From Pyxidicoccus fallax (GTDB lineage: Bacteria; Myxococcota; Myxococcia; Myxococcales; Myxococcaceae): a DNA stretch of 64,000 nucleotides. The number at the start of each line of letters is the position of its first letter. Position 1 is the stretch's first letter. The DNA lies in contig NZ_JABBJJ010000012.1 of the NCBI RefSeq assembly GCF_012933655.1, positions 1 to 64,000 of the forward strand. Direction: 5' to 3'. Both the position numbers and the translations under genes were made by a program. Positions 35,956-45,249 of this stretch are shown here, one piece after another. The notes beneath the pieces are model-generated. The model saw only the letters and a list, made by a program, of their open reading frames with translations, had not been told where the DNA came from and searched no databases.

Positions 35956-36510
35956 TCAGCGCGCCGTCCCGCCCGCCAGCACGTCGTGGAGGTCGCCGGA
36001 GCGCAGCAGCACCGTGCAGCGCAGGCTTCCGAACTTGAGGGGCGCGCGGTCCGGAATGGGAAGCCCCTGTCCGGACGGCACCGGGCGGAAGCTCATGAAG
36101 GTGCCGTTGAGGCTGCCGGCATCCGCCAGCCACCACTGCCCCGCCTTGAGGGTGAAGCGCGCGTGGAGCTTGGACACGGACGCGTGCTGCAGGACGACGT
36201 CGTTGTCCCGCGAGCGCCCCACCGTGAGGCCGTCTTCCAGGGGATGCCCCGGCCGCTCGCGCAGCGGGAGGAAGGAGATGCTGCCGGAGCGGAGGCTCAG
36301 CAGCGGCCGCTGCCCACCGCCCAGGATGCCCAGCTCCGAGCCGGCCACGGTGTGGAGGGTGAGGTCCTCCTCCCCCTCCTCCAGCCCGAGCACGAGCCAG
36401 GGGTGCGGATGCTGGCGCTCGAAGTCCTCTCGCGTGAGCGTGAGGCAGTAGTCCCGCAGCCACTTCCCCCCGACGGGGGTGGCTCCCTGGACACTGGAGG
36501 GCGAGGTCAC
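35956..36510 (-). CDS. FHA-domain protein at the end of the riboswitch operon
   Basis: 184 residues. The C-terminal half is a forkhead-associated domain with the phosphothreonine-binding residues: GRSRDNDVVL (Gly, Arg), SVSKLHARF (Ser, His) and SLNGTF (Asn). The first 60 residues are not recognised. No signal peptide is present, so it is probably cytoplasmic. GTG 36510 overlaps the stop of the upstream MYXO-CTERM gene (GTGA), which fixes the start and makes this the fifth gene of the operon. It may couple Ser/Thr kinase signalling to the surface system (inference). Confidence 0.85.
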   Translation of the reverse strand: MTSPSSVQGATPVGGKWLRDYCLTLTREDFERQHPHPWLVLGLEEGEEDLTLHTVAGSELGILGGGQRPLLSLRSGSISFLPLRERPGHPLEDGLTVGRSRDNDVVLQHASVSKLHARFTLKAGQWWLADAGSLNGTFMSFRPVPSGQGLPIPDRAPLKFGSLRCTVLLRSGDLHDVLAGGTAR

Positions 36511-39500
36511 CGCGGCAGGCCCCCGGCGCGCCCGCCCTGCCCGCCGACCCGGCGACGGCGCAGCAGCCGCGCCAGCGCCAGCAGCCCGAACGCGGCCGCC
36601 CCGGAGCCGCCGCCCGAGCAGCCGCAACTGGATGTGGAGGCCTCGGGAATGCTCCCGGACACGCGCACCCGGTTGAGGAACACCTCACCGGCGAAGCGCG
36701 GCGAGCCCAGCAGCGCGGGACGGATGACGTACGTCAGCGTGCCGGTGGCACCGGCCTCCAGCGCGATGCCCTCCACCTCGAAGCCGCCCTCCACCTCGCG
36801 CTCCACCACGGGCCGGCCGTCCAGCTTCACGCTGCCGCGGACCCACTCCACTCCCTCCACGCGCTCGCGGTGGACGAGGGTGCCCACGCGGCACGCCGAG
36901 GTGTTGCGCAGCCGCGCCACCACGCCCGCGAGCCCCGTCTCCGCGCCCACGACGGGCTCCGACTCGCGCGCCACGTCCACGAAGGGGGCCACGGTGATGG
37001 GGACCTCGTGGTCCGTCGACGCGGTCTTCCCGCTGCCCGCGTCCGCGGTGACTCGCAGGACGACGGACGCGCCGACGAGCGCCTCCAGCTCCGCGTCGCG
37101 CGTGGAGACGGTGACCTGCTCGCCGGACAGCGCGCCGTCCTCGAGCGCGGGCCCGCTCACCTGGGACCAGGAGAGGCTCACATCGCGGCACGCGTCGGCA
37201 GGGAACGTCTGCGTGAGCGTGGCCGTCGCGCCCTCGCCGCAGCGGGCCTCCAGCGCCCCGCCCTCCAGCGTGCCCAGCACGGGCTGACGCGCCTCCGTGA
37301 GCACGCGCGTCTCCGCCGTGCCTCCGTTGAGTTGCGTCCCGGTGCCCTCGTCGACGGTGAAGAGCTCGCCCCGGACCACGTACTCCCGGGCCGAGCACGT
37401 CGTCGGGAGGGTCGGCCTCCACGTCCCGGGCACGTCCACCACCGCTTCGTCCAGCGTCGCGCCGCTCGTGTCCCGCAGGGACATCCTCGCTCGCGGCCCG
37501 TACTGGGCCGGGCAGAGCAGCGACGTCCCGAGCTGGACGTCCACCGCCCCGTCCGCCGTGGGCGTCGCCGTGAGGTCCATCCGGGCGGCGGTGACGTCCT
37601 CCACCGGAGGCTCCACCGACACGAGGACCGTCGACTCGGGGCCCTCCTGCACGCCCCCGGCGGCGCTCTCGATGCGGTTGCGGGCGACGAACGTCAGGGG
37701 CGCGCGCGTGCACGCCGCCGCCTCCACCCGGAGCTGGTGGCTCACCACCGGCGAGTCCAGCGAGACGGCGGCGCCGCTCGCGTCCCTCACGGTGATGCCC
37801 GCGGGCAGCGCGCCGGGCTCGCGCAGCCGCCACACCGTCTCCACCGGGGGCAGTCCCGGCGTGCCGATGCACTCGTGCGCGCGGGCCTCGCGCACCACGT
37901 CCACGCCCGCGTTCGCATTCGAGGTCAGCAGCCGCACCTCGCCCTCTCCGAAGGGCGCGTTGGGCGCGCCCCAGGGCGCCACGGTCACGCTGAAGCTCGT
38001 GCTCGCGGACGGCTTGCCGCTCGCGCCCAGGTCGTCCAGGGCCTCCACGTCATACGTGTAGACGGCGCCTTGCGGCTGGCACAGGACCGCGGGAGGGGTG
38101 AACGTCGCCGTGCCGGTCTCCCCGGCAGTCTGGCTGGTGTCGAGCGCTGGCGCTCCGTTCCGGCCGGTCCACCGATAGCCCGCCGTCGGGCACAGCCCCG
38201 TTCCCGCGGGCGCAGGGGAGACAGGGACCGCCCTGAAGACCCTGGACGCGCCACCCGCGACAGTCGAGTCACTCGCGGGCGTCACCGCCGCTGGCGTGGC
38301 CGTTCCCCGCACGTTGCTGACGAGGATGTTCACGTTCGCGGACCGGACGTGGTCCGCCAGTCCGTCCGAGGCGTAGACGGTCAACACCCGTGCCTCGTCC
38401 TTGCAGACCTCGAGCGCGGTCACCTGCACGTCCAGCGCGTCCGGCTGGGCCGTGGTGATCACGCTCAGCTTCGGCTCGCCGACTTCCTGGACGGACACGC
38501 GGACCGCGTCGAGGTCCGCGTCGGTGGCGGAGGCCCTGAACCAAGAGCCCGTCTGCCCCTCGTCGAGTTCGAGGGGGGGCGTGCCCGCGTCAACCTCAAC
38601 CTCCGGCGCGTGCGCGTTGTTGTAGATGATGACGTTCGAGCTGTCCGGGCGGGACAGCGCGATGACGCAGTAGGAGGAGTCCACGCAGGACACCTCCGTG
38701 TTGCCTGTCGGCGCGGGCGGGAAGTTCAGGCCCGCGAAGGCCCGGTGCACGCGCCACTCCGTGCCCGCATTCGCGGCGCTGTCGGCGGGCACGGCGCCCA
38801 GCACGACGAGGTCCTCCGAGGGAGTCAGCCCCACCGCAAGTCCGAAGCCCTCGCCGCGGAGGTCTCCCTTCCCCGTGTTGACGTCCACGCCCAGGATGGC
38901 GACAGGCTCGGGGGGCTCCACCGTCACGGGCTCGAAGGTCGTCCCCGACGGGGCGAGCCGCGCCCGGAAGAGCCCGTCGAAGTTGCCCACCAGCGCGGTG
39001 GGGTACGGCTCCTCTCCCGCGAACAGGTCCACCGTCACCGGAGGTCGGATGGACAGCGTCGGAGGAATCGAAAACCGCGCCTGCTCCTGGTCCCGCCTGT
39101 ACCAGATGAGGTCCGTGGTGGGGTCGCTCGCGATGCCGAAGAGGGCATGGGGAACGCCGCCATCCATCTCCACCACGCCCAGGGCGGACGTGGGCTCCAT
39201 CTGTCCGCTCCCCCGCAGCAGGGGTGTCCACGGTGTGTCTCCCAGGACCCCGTTCGGCGACGTCAGCAGCAGGAGCTTGGACGACGTGGTCGCGACCGCG
39301 GCATAGCCCGTGCCGGAAGCGGTGTGCTTCACCCGCTTCACACCGGTGGTGTCGTCGTTGGGATGCGGCGGAACGATGTTGGCGCGTGTCGGAAGACGGC
39401 AGTTGTCCTTGCTGACGATTTCACCGAGCTGCTTCACCGCGATGAAGCAGTTGGCGGGTGACAGGAAGGTTCCTACCGCGTCGTTTTCTCCAAGGGAGTC

Positions 39501-39665
39501 GGGCGGGTCGGCGTACAGCTCGACCGAGGACCCGGCCACCGAGAAGACACCGGGACGCCAGACCTCCAGCGCCCGGGGCGTCCCGGGGAAGCCCAGCACA
39601 TCCCGCTCGGCGGACGCCGAGGTGGCCAGGCCCAGGCAGAGGCTGAAGACGATGGCGGCGCGCAC
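36507..39665 (-). CDS. Large secreted surface protein with MYXO-CTERM sorting tail
   Basis: 1052 residues. Signal peptide (IVFSLCLGLATSASA), then an N-terminal beta-propeller-like part (about 30-330). Ig-like/PKD-like modules of about 100 residues follow, rich in Thr, Val and Ala. The end is SSCGCSGGGSGAAAFGLLA plus an Arg cluster, the MYXO-CTERM pattern of Gly-Cys, hydrophobic helix and Arg. In myxobacteria this tail is cut and the Cys lipidated for surface display. An extra 13 residues follow the Arg run, which is unusual. The GTG start has GGAG seven bases upstream and lies nine bases after the barrel-protein stop. Confidence 0.85.
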   Translation of the reverse strand: MRAAIVFSLCLGLATSASAERDVLGFPGTPRALEVWRPGVFSVAGSSVELYADPPDSLGENDAVGTFLSPANCFIAVKQLGEIVSKDNCRLPTRANIVPPHPNDDTTGVKRVKHTASGTGYAAVATTSSKLLLLTSPNGVLGDTPWTPLLRGSGQMEPTSALGVVEMDGGVPHALFGIASDPTTDLIWYRRDQEQARFSIPPTLSIRPPVTVDLFAGEEPYPTALVGNFDGLFRARLAPSGTTFEPVTVEPPEPVAILGVDVNTGKGDLRGEGFGLAVGLTPSEDLVVLGAVPADSAANAGTEWRVHRAFAGLNFPPAPTGNTEVSCVDSSYCVIALSRPDSSNVIIYNNAHAPEVEVDAGTPPLELDEGQTGSWFRASATDADLDAVRVSVQEVGEPKLSVITTAQPDALDVQVTALEVCKDEARVLTVYASDGLADHVRSANVNILVSNVRGTATPAAVTPASDSTVAGGASRVFRAVPVSPAPAGTGLCPTAGYRWTGRNGAPALDTSQTAGETGTATFTPPAVLCQPQGAVYTYDVEALDDLGASGKPSASTSFSVTVAPWGAPNAPFGEGEVRLLTSNANAGVDVVREARAHECIGTPGLPPVETVWRLREPGALPAGITVRDASGAAVSLDSPVVSHQLRVEAAACTRAPLTFVARNRIESAAGGVQEGPESTVLVSVEPPVEDVTAARMDLTATPTADGAVDVQLGTSLLCPAQYGPRARMSLRDTSGATLDEAVVDVPGTWRPTLPTTCSAREYVVRGELFTVDEGTGTQLNGGTAETRVLTEARQPVLGTLEGGALEARCGEGATATLTQTFPADACRDVSLSWSQVSGPALEDGALSGEQVTVSTRDAELEALVGASVVLRVTADAGSGKTASTDHEVPITVAPFVDVARESEPVVGAETGLAGVVARLRNTSACRVGTLVHRERVEGVEWVRGSVKLDGRPVVEREVEGGFEVEGIALEAGATGTLTYVIRPALLGSPRFAGEVFLNRVRVSGSIPEASTSSCGCSGGGSGAAAFGLLALARLLRRRRVGGQGGRAGGLPR

Positions 39666-39674
39666 GGCTTGCTC

Positions 39675-42600
39675 CTAGTAGGCCACTTCGGCTCGCAGGT
39701 AGAGCCGGTCCTGATTCTCCGTCGAGTCGTCCGTCAGCCCCAAGCCGCTGAAGCCCAGGAGTGTGTACCCGGCGGCAAGACGCAGACGCTCATCCACACG
39801 GTATGCCACCTCCGCCCTCACGGCGGTCAGCCGCTCGCCCTCCGGCGAGGCGGTGCGCCGCGCCAGCTCGGCTCCCACCTCCAGTCCGCCCACCACCCGC
39901 ACCGCCGGGCGTACCGAGCCCGTCCACACCCAGCGCACCGAGTCCTCCAGGCTGGAGCGGCCCGCGTGCAGCCCCGCAGCCACGGACAGTCGGTCTCCCA
40001 GCCGCACCGCCGGCAGCAGCGAGAAGACGTGCAGCGCCCTGTCACCGAAAGCGGCGCGCGTCCCGGGCCGCAGCTCGCGGGTGACGCCGTAGCGCGCCAC
40101 GACCAGCCAGGGCCCCGGCCGCCAGGCCACCGCCGCGTAGCCCTCCAGCAGCCGGGCCTCCAGCGCCCGCGCGTCGGCGGTGCGCGCGAAGTCCACGCGG
40201 CCGGACGCCGTCACGTCCTCGCGAAGCTCCGCCTGCGCGGCCAGCGCCACCACCGCCTGCACCCGGTCCACCGGCGTCCTGGCTCCGCGCTCTGGAATGC
40301 CCTCCTCCTGGCGCAGCTCGACCCGGCCGTCCACCCGGAGGCGCTCCGTCACGAGCTGCCCGAAGACACCGGCCACGTCCCGCGTCAGCGCGCTGTCCAC
40401 GTCCAGCAGGCTGCGCACGCCGCGCTCGTAGCGGGCGCCCACGCTGAAGCCGCCCGTCACCTGCTGCTGCAGGCCCACCGCGCGCGCCAGCCGCACCGCG
40501 TCCGTGTCGTGCGCGCCCACGTCCTCCACGAAGAGGGCGGTGCCGCTGTCGGGCAGCTCGGTGCGCGCGCCCGTCACCGTGCGGCCAGCGCCGAAGTCCG
40601 GCCCGTCCACGTCCACCGAGTAGCCGCCGTAGTACACGTCCTGCCCGCCGCGCGACTCCACGTTCGCCCACGCGCGCGGGCCCAGCTCCGGCCCCCAGCC
40701 GCCATGCACGCCCACGCGGGTGTCCCGCGTCACGTCCACGTCCACGCCCGCCGAGGTGAAGGTGTCGTCCACCCGGCCCAGGCCCTCGCCATGCAGCGCC
40801 AGCGCCTGCCGGTGCGCGGCCCGCAGCGCCACGCCCTCCCACAGCCGCAGCGAGCCGGCGAGCCCCGCCGACGTCCGGCCACCGTACAGCGTGGGGCTTC
40901 CGCCGGGGACTTCCGCCGCGCCCAGCCGCGAGTCGCGCAGCTCCAGGTACGCGCCCCAGCGCGTCTCTTCCCAGCCCACGCCCGCGGCCACGGTGCTCGC
41001 GGTGAAGCGCGTGTCCGCGAAGGGCTCGCGCGGGTCCGCCGAGCGCCGCTCATCCGCCAGCAGCGTCAGCCGCAGGCGCCCCAGCGGCTGGCGCACGCGC
41101 ACGGACGTCTGCCGGAAGCGGGCCGCCTCCGTGTGAGCCCCGTCCGAGAAGCCCTTCGCGCGCAGCCGGAAGGCCGCGTCCACCGCGCCGCCCCGCAGCG
41201 GGCCCGGCCCGCGCACGCGCAGGCCCAGCGCCTCGCCGCCCGTGCCGAGCCCCGCTCCAGGCCGCAGGAAGCTGAGGCCTCCGTCGTCCGACACGCCGAA
41301 GAGGCCCGGCTCCACCGCCGTGCCCCGGCTGGAGGCCACCTCCGCCAGCAGCGTGTACGCGCCCACCTTCGCGCTCGCCCGGCCGGTGTAGAGCCGGTAC
41401 GGCGCGCCCTCGCGGTCCTCGCGCACCGCGCCCACGCCCACGTGCGCGCCACCCCACTCGGCCCACACCTCGCCGCCCGCCGCGTCCCGGGCGTCCGCGG
41501 GCCGCAGCGCCGCGTAGTCCACCACCAGCACCGGCTCCGGCGCTTCCGTCGGCGAGCCCGTGCGCAGCCAGGACTCGCCCGCGAGGAAGGACAGCGGACG
41601 CGCCAGCAGGATGCGGCCGGAGAAGTAGTCGATGTCGTAGTCGCGCCCGCGCACCAGGTGGTGCTCGGCCAGCGGCAGGCCGGTGACGCCGTCACGCACC
41701 TCCAGGCGCACCAGCTCCGAGCCCTCCGCCACCGCCCCCGCGCCCAGGTAGTAGAGGCTGCCGCCGGTGGCGCGCAGCTCCTCGTGCGCGGGCACCGCGG
41801 CCAGCGGCCGGCTGGGGTCCGCGAGGCTCCCGCCGAAGACGTCCACGCCCGCGCGCGCCGCCGCGTCCGGCGTCCGCTCCGCCTCCAGGAGGTCCCGCTG
41901 CTCCCGGGGCGCCTCCGGCCCCGTCCGCAGCTCCGCGTAGGGGCCGAAGAGGGGCCGGTGGTAGCGGCCCACCTCGCGGTCCTGCATCAGCGCCCGGTAG
42001 CTGCCCAGGCCGGCGCGGCCGTACCGCTCGTGCCGGGCTTCCAGCCGCAGCCGTCCCTCCGGCGCGTTGGGCGTCAGCGACACCGAGTCGTCGCCCCACT
42101 CCGCGGGCGTGAGGTCCGGGTCCGCCCAGCGCTCGAAGCGCTCGGGCGCGCGAGGGCGCAGCCAGTCCGGCAGGCTGGCGCCATTCAGCGTGCGCCCGTC
42201 CGTGTCGCGCAGGTCCAGCTCGCCCTCCAGCTCGAAGTCGCCCAGCCGCAGCTCGGCGTGCGCGGAGCCCCGGCCGCGAAGCTGCACATCCCCGTCCGCG
42301 GGCGCCCAGGTGGCCTCCACGTCCAGCAGGCCCACCGCGAAGGGGCGCGCCGTCGCGGCGATTTCCAGCGTCTCTTCGCGCGGCGGCTCACCCGGTACCT
42401 CCAGGTGCAGCGGCACCGCGTTGGTGCCCGGCTCCAGCGCCACCGGCACCTCCACGTGCCCTTGCGGGCCCACCCTGCGCTCGCCTTCAGGCGTGCGCAC
42501 CACCGTGCCCTCCGGCGCCGCCACGCGCACGCGGGTGGTGCCGCTCGGCGCCGCCTCGTCCCGCCCCACGGGAAGCTGGAGCGAGCCCGCGGGCTCCATC

Positions 42601-43316
42601 GGCCGGGGCGCCACCAGCCACCCGCCGTCGCGGGCCACCACGTCCACCCGCTGGCGGAACAGGCGCACCGCGCCGTCCGGAGCGGTGGCGGTGATGGCCA
42701 GCGAGTTCTCCCCGCCCACCAACGGGACGAGCGCGCGCCACGCGCCCTGGGCGTCCACCTCCGCCTGCACGCCCGACACGACGACGCGGTCTCCCGGCGC
42801 CGCCTGTCCGGCCACGAGGAAGCGCACCGCGCCTCCGCCCGCCGCCAGCTCCGCCACCGGTGGCGCCGACGCGTAGGAGAGCACCACCGGCGGCGCCTCC
42901 ACCGCCACGTCGCGCACGGCGAAGTCCTGGAGGACGACGGCGCCCCACGGCACCTCCACCGTGGCGGCCTCCGGGCTCACCCGGCTGGCGGCCGGCAGCG
43001 AGCGCGGGTCCACCTTCAGCCGCTGGCGCCCCGGACGCAGGTGCAGCCCACCGGTGGCGTCCGGCACGCGCGCGTCCACGCCGTTGACGTGGTAGCGGCC
43101 CCGCGCGTCCGTGCGCGCCTCGCGGCCGGTGGAGAGCACCAGCCGCACGTCCGGCAGGCCCGGCTCGTCGGGGCCACACTGCCCGTTTCCATCCACGTCC
43201 CGGCACACCTGGCCGGCAATCGTGGAGGCCCGCGACGCGGTGTCCGAGGACAGCCCCTGCGCCGCCGCCCCCAGCGGGGACAGCGCCACGGCCACGAGCA
43301 GCGCCGCGCGCCTCAT
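39675..43316 (-). CDS. Giant outer-membrane beta-barrel protein with SdrD-B-like N-terminal domain
   Basis: 1213 residues. Signal peptide (LLVAVALSPLGAAAQG), then an SdrD-B/carboxypeptidase-regulatory-like domain (VCRDVDGNGQCGPDEPGLP, DARGRYHVNGVDAR). Several Ig-like segments follow. The conserved LVRGRDYDIDYFSGRILLA-type hinge precedes about 600 residues of alternating amphipathic strands ending in aromatic AEVAY, the usual end of an outer-membrane barrel. It could be a secretion pore or an anchor for the operon's Ig-like protein. The ATG overlaps the previous stop (ATGA), so translation is coupled. I know no functional precedent. Confidence 0.8.
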   Translation of the reverse strand: MRRAALLVAVALSPLGAAAQGLSSDTASRASTIAGQVCRDVDGNGQCGPDEPGLPDVRLVLSTGREARTDARGRYHVNGVDARVPDATGGLHLRPGRQRLKVDPRSLPAASRVSPEAATVEVPWGAVVLQDFAVRDVAVEAPPVVLSYASAPPVAELAAGGGAVRFLVAGQAAPGDRVVVSGVQAEVDAQGAWRALVPLVGGENSLAITATAPDGAVRLFRQRVDVVARDGGWLVAPRPMEPAGSLQLPVGRDEAAPSGTTRVRVAAPEGTVVRTPEGERRVGPQGHVEVPVALEPGTNAVPLHLEVPGEPPREETLEIAATARPFAVGLLDVEATWAPADGDVQLRGRGSAHAELRLGDFELEGELDLRDTDGRTLNGASLPDWLRPRAPERFERWADPDLTPAEWGDDSVSLTPNAPEGRLRLEARHERYGRAGLGSYRALMQDREVGRYHRPLFGPYAELRTGPEAPREQRDLLEAERTPDAAARAGVDVFGGSLADPSRPLAAVPAHEELRATGGSLYYLGAGAVAEGSELVRLEVRDGVTGLPLAEHHLVRGRDYDIDYFSGRILLARPLSFLAGESWLRTGSPTEAPEPVLVVDYAALRPADARDAAGGEVWAEWGGAHVGVGAVREDREGAPYRLYTGRASAKVGAYTLLAEVASSRGTAVEPGLFGVSDDGGLSFLRPGAGLGTGGEALGLRVRGPGPLRGGAVDAAFRLRAKGFSDGAHTEAARFRQTSVRVRQPLGRLRLTLLADERRSADPREPFADTRFTASTVAAGVGWEETRWGAYLELRDSRLGAAEVPGGSPTLYGGRTSAGLAGSLRLWEGVALRAAHRQALALHGEGLGRVDDTFTSAGVDVDVTRDTRVGVHGGWGPELGPRAWANVESRGGQDVYYGGYSVDVDGPDFGAGRTVTGARTELPDSGTALFVEDVGAHDTDAVRLARAVGLQQQVTGGFSVGARYERGVRSLLDVDSALTRDVAGVFGQLVTERLRVDGRVELRQEEGIPERGARTPVDRVQAVVALAAQAELREDVTASGRVDFARTADARALEARLLEGYAAVAWRPGPWLVVARYGVTRELRPGTRAAFGDRALHVFSLLPAVRLGDRLSVAAGLHAGRSSLEDSVRWVWTGSVRPAVRVVGGLEVGAELARRTASPEGERLTAVRAEVAYRVDERLRLAAGYTLLGFSGLGLTDDSTENQDRLYLRAEVAY

Positions 43317-45238
43317 GGACGCACCTCGGCCACCGCCGTCACGCCCGTCCTCACGTCCGCCACGGACACACCCACCGGGCCGGCGGCCCGCACGGTGAAG
43401 GAGGTGCGCCCGTCGCGGACCTCCTCGTCCACGCGCTCGCCGCCGGACAGCGCCACGTGCACCTCGCGTCCCTCCAGCACCTGCCCGCGCGCGTCCTCCA
43501 CCCAGTACGTCACGCGAGTTCCCTCCACCCGCAGCCGCACGTTGACGGGAACCTCCGGCGCCAGCCGCACCCGCTGCGACACGGCGTCCGGCACCAGCGA
43601 CGCCTCCAGCGGGTACACCGGCCCGTCCACCCCGAGCACGTGCACCGTGCGCGTCAGCCCCGGCCACACCGCATGCGTCACCTCCAGCGTGCCGGGCCGC
43701 GGCGGGCCCAGTCGCACCGTGCCGTCCGCGCCCGTCTCCACCGGCTGGCCATTCACCCGCAGCGGCTGCGAGGGCACCGGCAGCCCCGCCAGGTCCGACA
43801 CGCCCGCGTACAGCGCTCCGCCCTCCCGCCACACGGAGAGGCGCGCCGGCTCGCTGCCCGCGGGGCCCCAGGCGCGGGCCGACACCGTCACCTCCGCCGC
43901 GTCACCCGAGGGCGGCGGCGTCCAGGTGGTGGTGAAGGTGCCCGGCGGCGACTCCACCGGCGGCGAGAAGTCGCCCACCGGCGCCCGCAGCTCCACCGCC
44001 GCTCCGGGCCGCGGCCGGCCGAAGGCGTCCTGGGTCGTCACCTGCGCCCGGGTGCTGGAGCCGTGGTGCACCAGCGCGTCCGCCAGGGTGAAGCCCACTT
44101 CCGCCACCGGCCCCTGCACGAGCTGCAGCGCCAGCTCCTCACGTGAGCCGGTGCCCCGCTGCGGCCATGCCGCGTCGATGCGCTCGTCCGGAGCCAGCGC
44201 GCGGGGCGCGGTGTAGCGCCACTCCAGCAGGCCCCCTGGCGCGCGAGTGGGGCCGGTCAGCGTGCCGTGGCGCGCCTGCGCCGTCACCCGCGCGTCCTCG
44301 ACGGGCCGGCCCAGCGGGTCGCTGGTGGCGCACACGAGCCGCGCCCGCGAGGCGCCATCCGCCGGCAGCCGCTGCGGCTGGAGCACGCACGCCAGCCCGT
44401 CGGTGGGCGGCAGCATCAGGTCGATGGGGATGCGCCGCACGTTGCCGGCCCGGTCCACCACGCGGCCCTCGCCCATGCGGTGGCCCGGCGGGACGATGAT
44501 GGGCAGGCGGAAGCGGCCGTCCGGCCCCGCCGCCACCGGGCCGAACGACTGGCCCGCGATGCCGATGGAAATCTGCGCGTCCGGCTCGGTGGTGCCCGGC
44601 AGCGTCACCGACGCCGCCAGGGGGACCAGCACGCGACCATAGGCGCCCTGCGTGGACTGCGGGTGGGGCCACGCGGAGAACGCCACCAGGATGGCCACCT
44701 CCGGGAAGCGTGTGTCCGGCAGCACGTACCGGGCGCTGTAGGTGCCGGGCCCGGTCCGCTCCAGCCCCTCCACCCGGCCGGTGCTGACGCGCACCACCGG
44801 CGGCGCGCCGCTGTCGTCATCGGTGCCGTCCGGCCGCACGAGCCGCACGGTGAGCCGCGCCTCCTTGTCCCGGCCCTTCACCGGCGCGGGCGGCTCCAGC
44901 GCCAGCCGCACCTCCGTGGCCGGCGGCCCCAGCGGGTAGCGCGCCCGGGCCTCCAGCCCATCCACGCTGGCGCGCACCACCACGTCCCTCACGCCCGGAC
45001 GCGGCACCACCACGAAGGTGCGCAGCGGCGGCTGCTCGGGGCCGTCCCGCAGGTCCGCGCCCTCGGCCACCACGGAGGCCGCGCCCACCGGCACCGGCGT
45101 GCCCGACGCATCCCTGCGCACCACCGCCACGGGAAAGCCTTCGGCCGCCACGGCGGACAAGGGCCCGAGAAGCTCGAGCGTGTCCGCCCAGGCCGGGGCG
45201 CACCACAGCAGCAGCAGTGAGAGGAGGAACCGGTTCAG
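43313..45238 (-). CDS. Secreted Ig-like/invasin-type repeat protein, probable CTG start
   Basis: 641 residues if translation begins at CTG 45238. An in-frame TGA at 45245-45247 blocks any earlier start, and the only ATG/GTG/TTG codons lie 26 or more codons further in, which would remove the signal peptide. From CTG the protein starts (M)NRFLLSLLLLWCAPAWADT, an excellent signal peptide, with GAGG four bases upstream. The body has repeated Ig-like beta modules (for example GRFRLPIIVPPGHRMGEG and DAQISIGIAGQSFGPVAAG). No catalytic motif. It overlaps the barrel-protein gene and follows the TolB-like gene by 11 bases. Confidence 0.75.
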   Translation of the reverse strand: MNRFLLSLLLLWCAPAWADTLELLGPLSAVAAEGFPVAVVRRDASGTPVPVGAASVVAEGADLRDGPEQPPLRTFVVVPRPGVRDVVVRASVDGLEARARYPLGPPATEVRLALEPPAPVKGRDKEARLTVRLVRPDGTDDDSGAPPVVRVSTGRVEGLERTGPGTYSARYVLPDTRFPEVAILVAFSAWPHPQSTQGAYGRVLVPLAASVTLPGTTEPDAQISIGIAGQSFGPVAAGPDGRFRLPIIVPPGHRMGEGRVVDRAGNVRRIPIDLMLPPTDGLACVLQPQRLPADGASRARLVCATSDPLGRPVEDARVTAQARHGTLTGPTRAPGGLLEWRYTAPRALAPDERIDAAWPQRGTGSREELALQLVQGPVAEVGFTLADALVHHGSSTRAQVTTQDAFGRPRPGAAVELRAPVGDFSPPVESPPGTFTTTWTPPPSGDAAEVTVSARAWGPAGSEPARLSVWREGGALYAGVSDLAGLPVPSQPLRVNGQPVETGADGTVRLGPPRPGTLEVTHAVWPGLTRTVHVLGVDGPVYPLEASLVPDAVSQRVRLAPEVPVNVRLRVEGTRVTYWVEDARGQVLEGREVHVALSGGERVDEEVRDGRTSFTVRAAGPVGVSVADVRTGVTAVAEVRP

Positions 45239-45249
45239 GGGTCCTCAGT

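Noticed and set aside
39669-44216. 1515-residue plus-strand ORF
   Set aside because: Antisense of the barrel and Ig-like genes. Its Arg/His/Pro-rich content and lack of any domain are typical of high-GC shadow frames.
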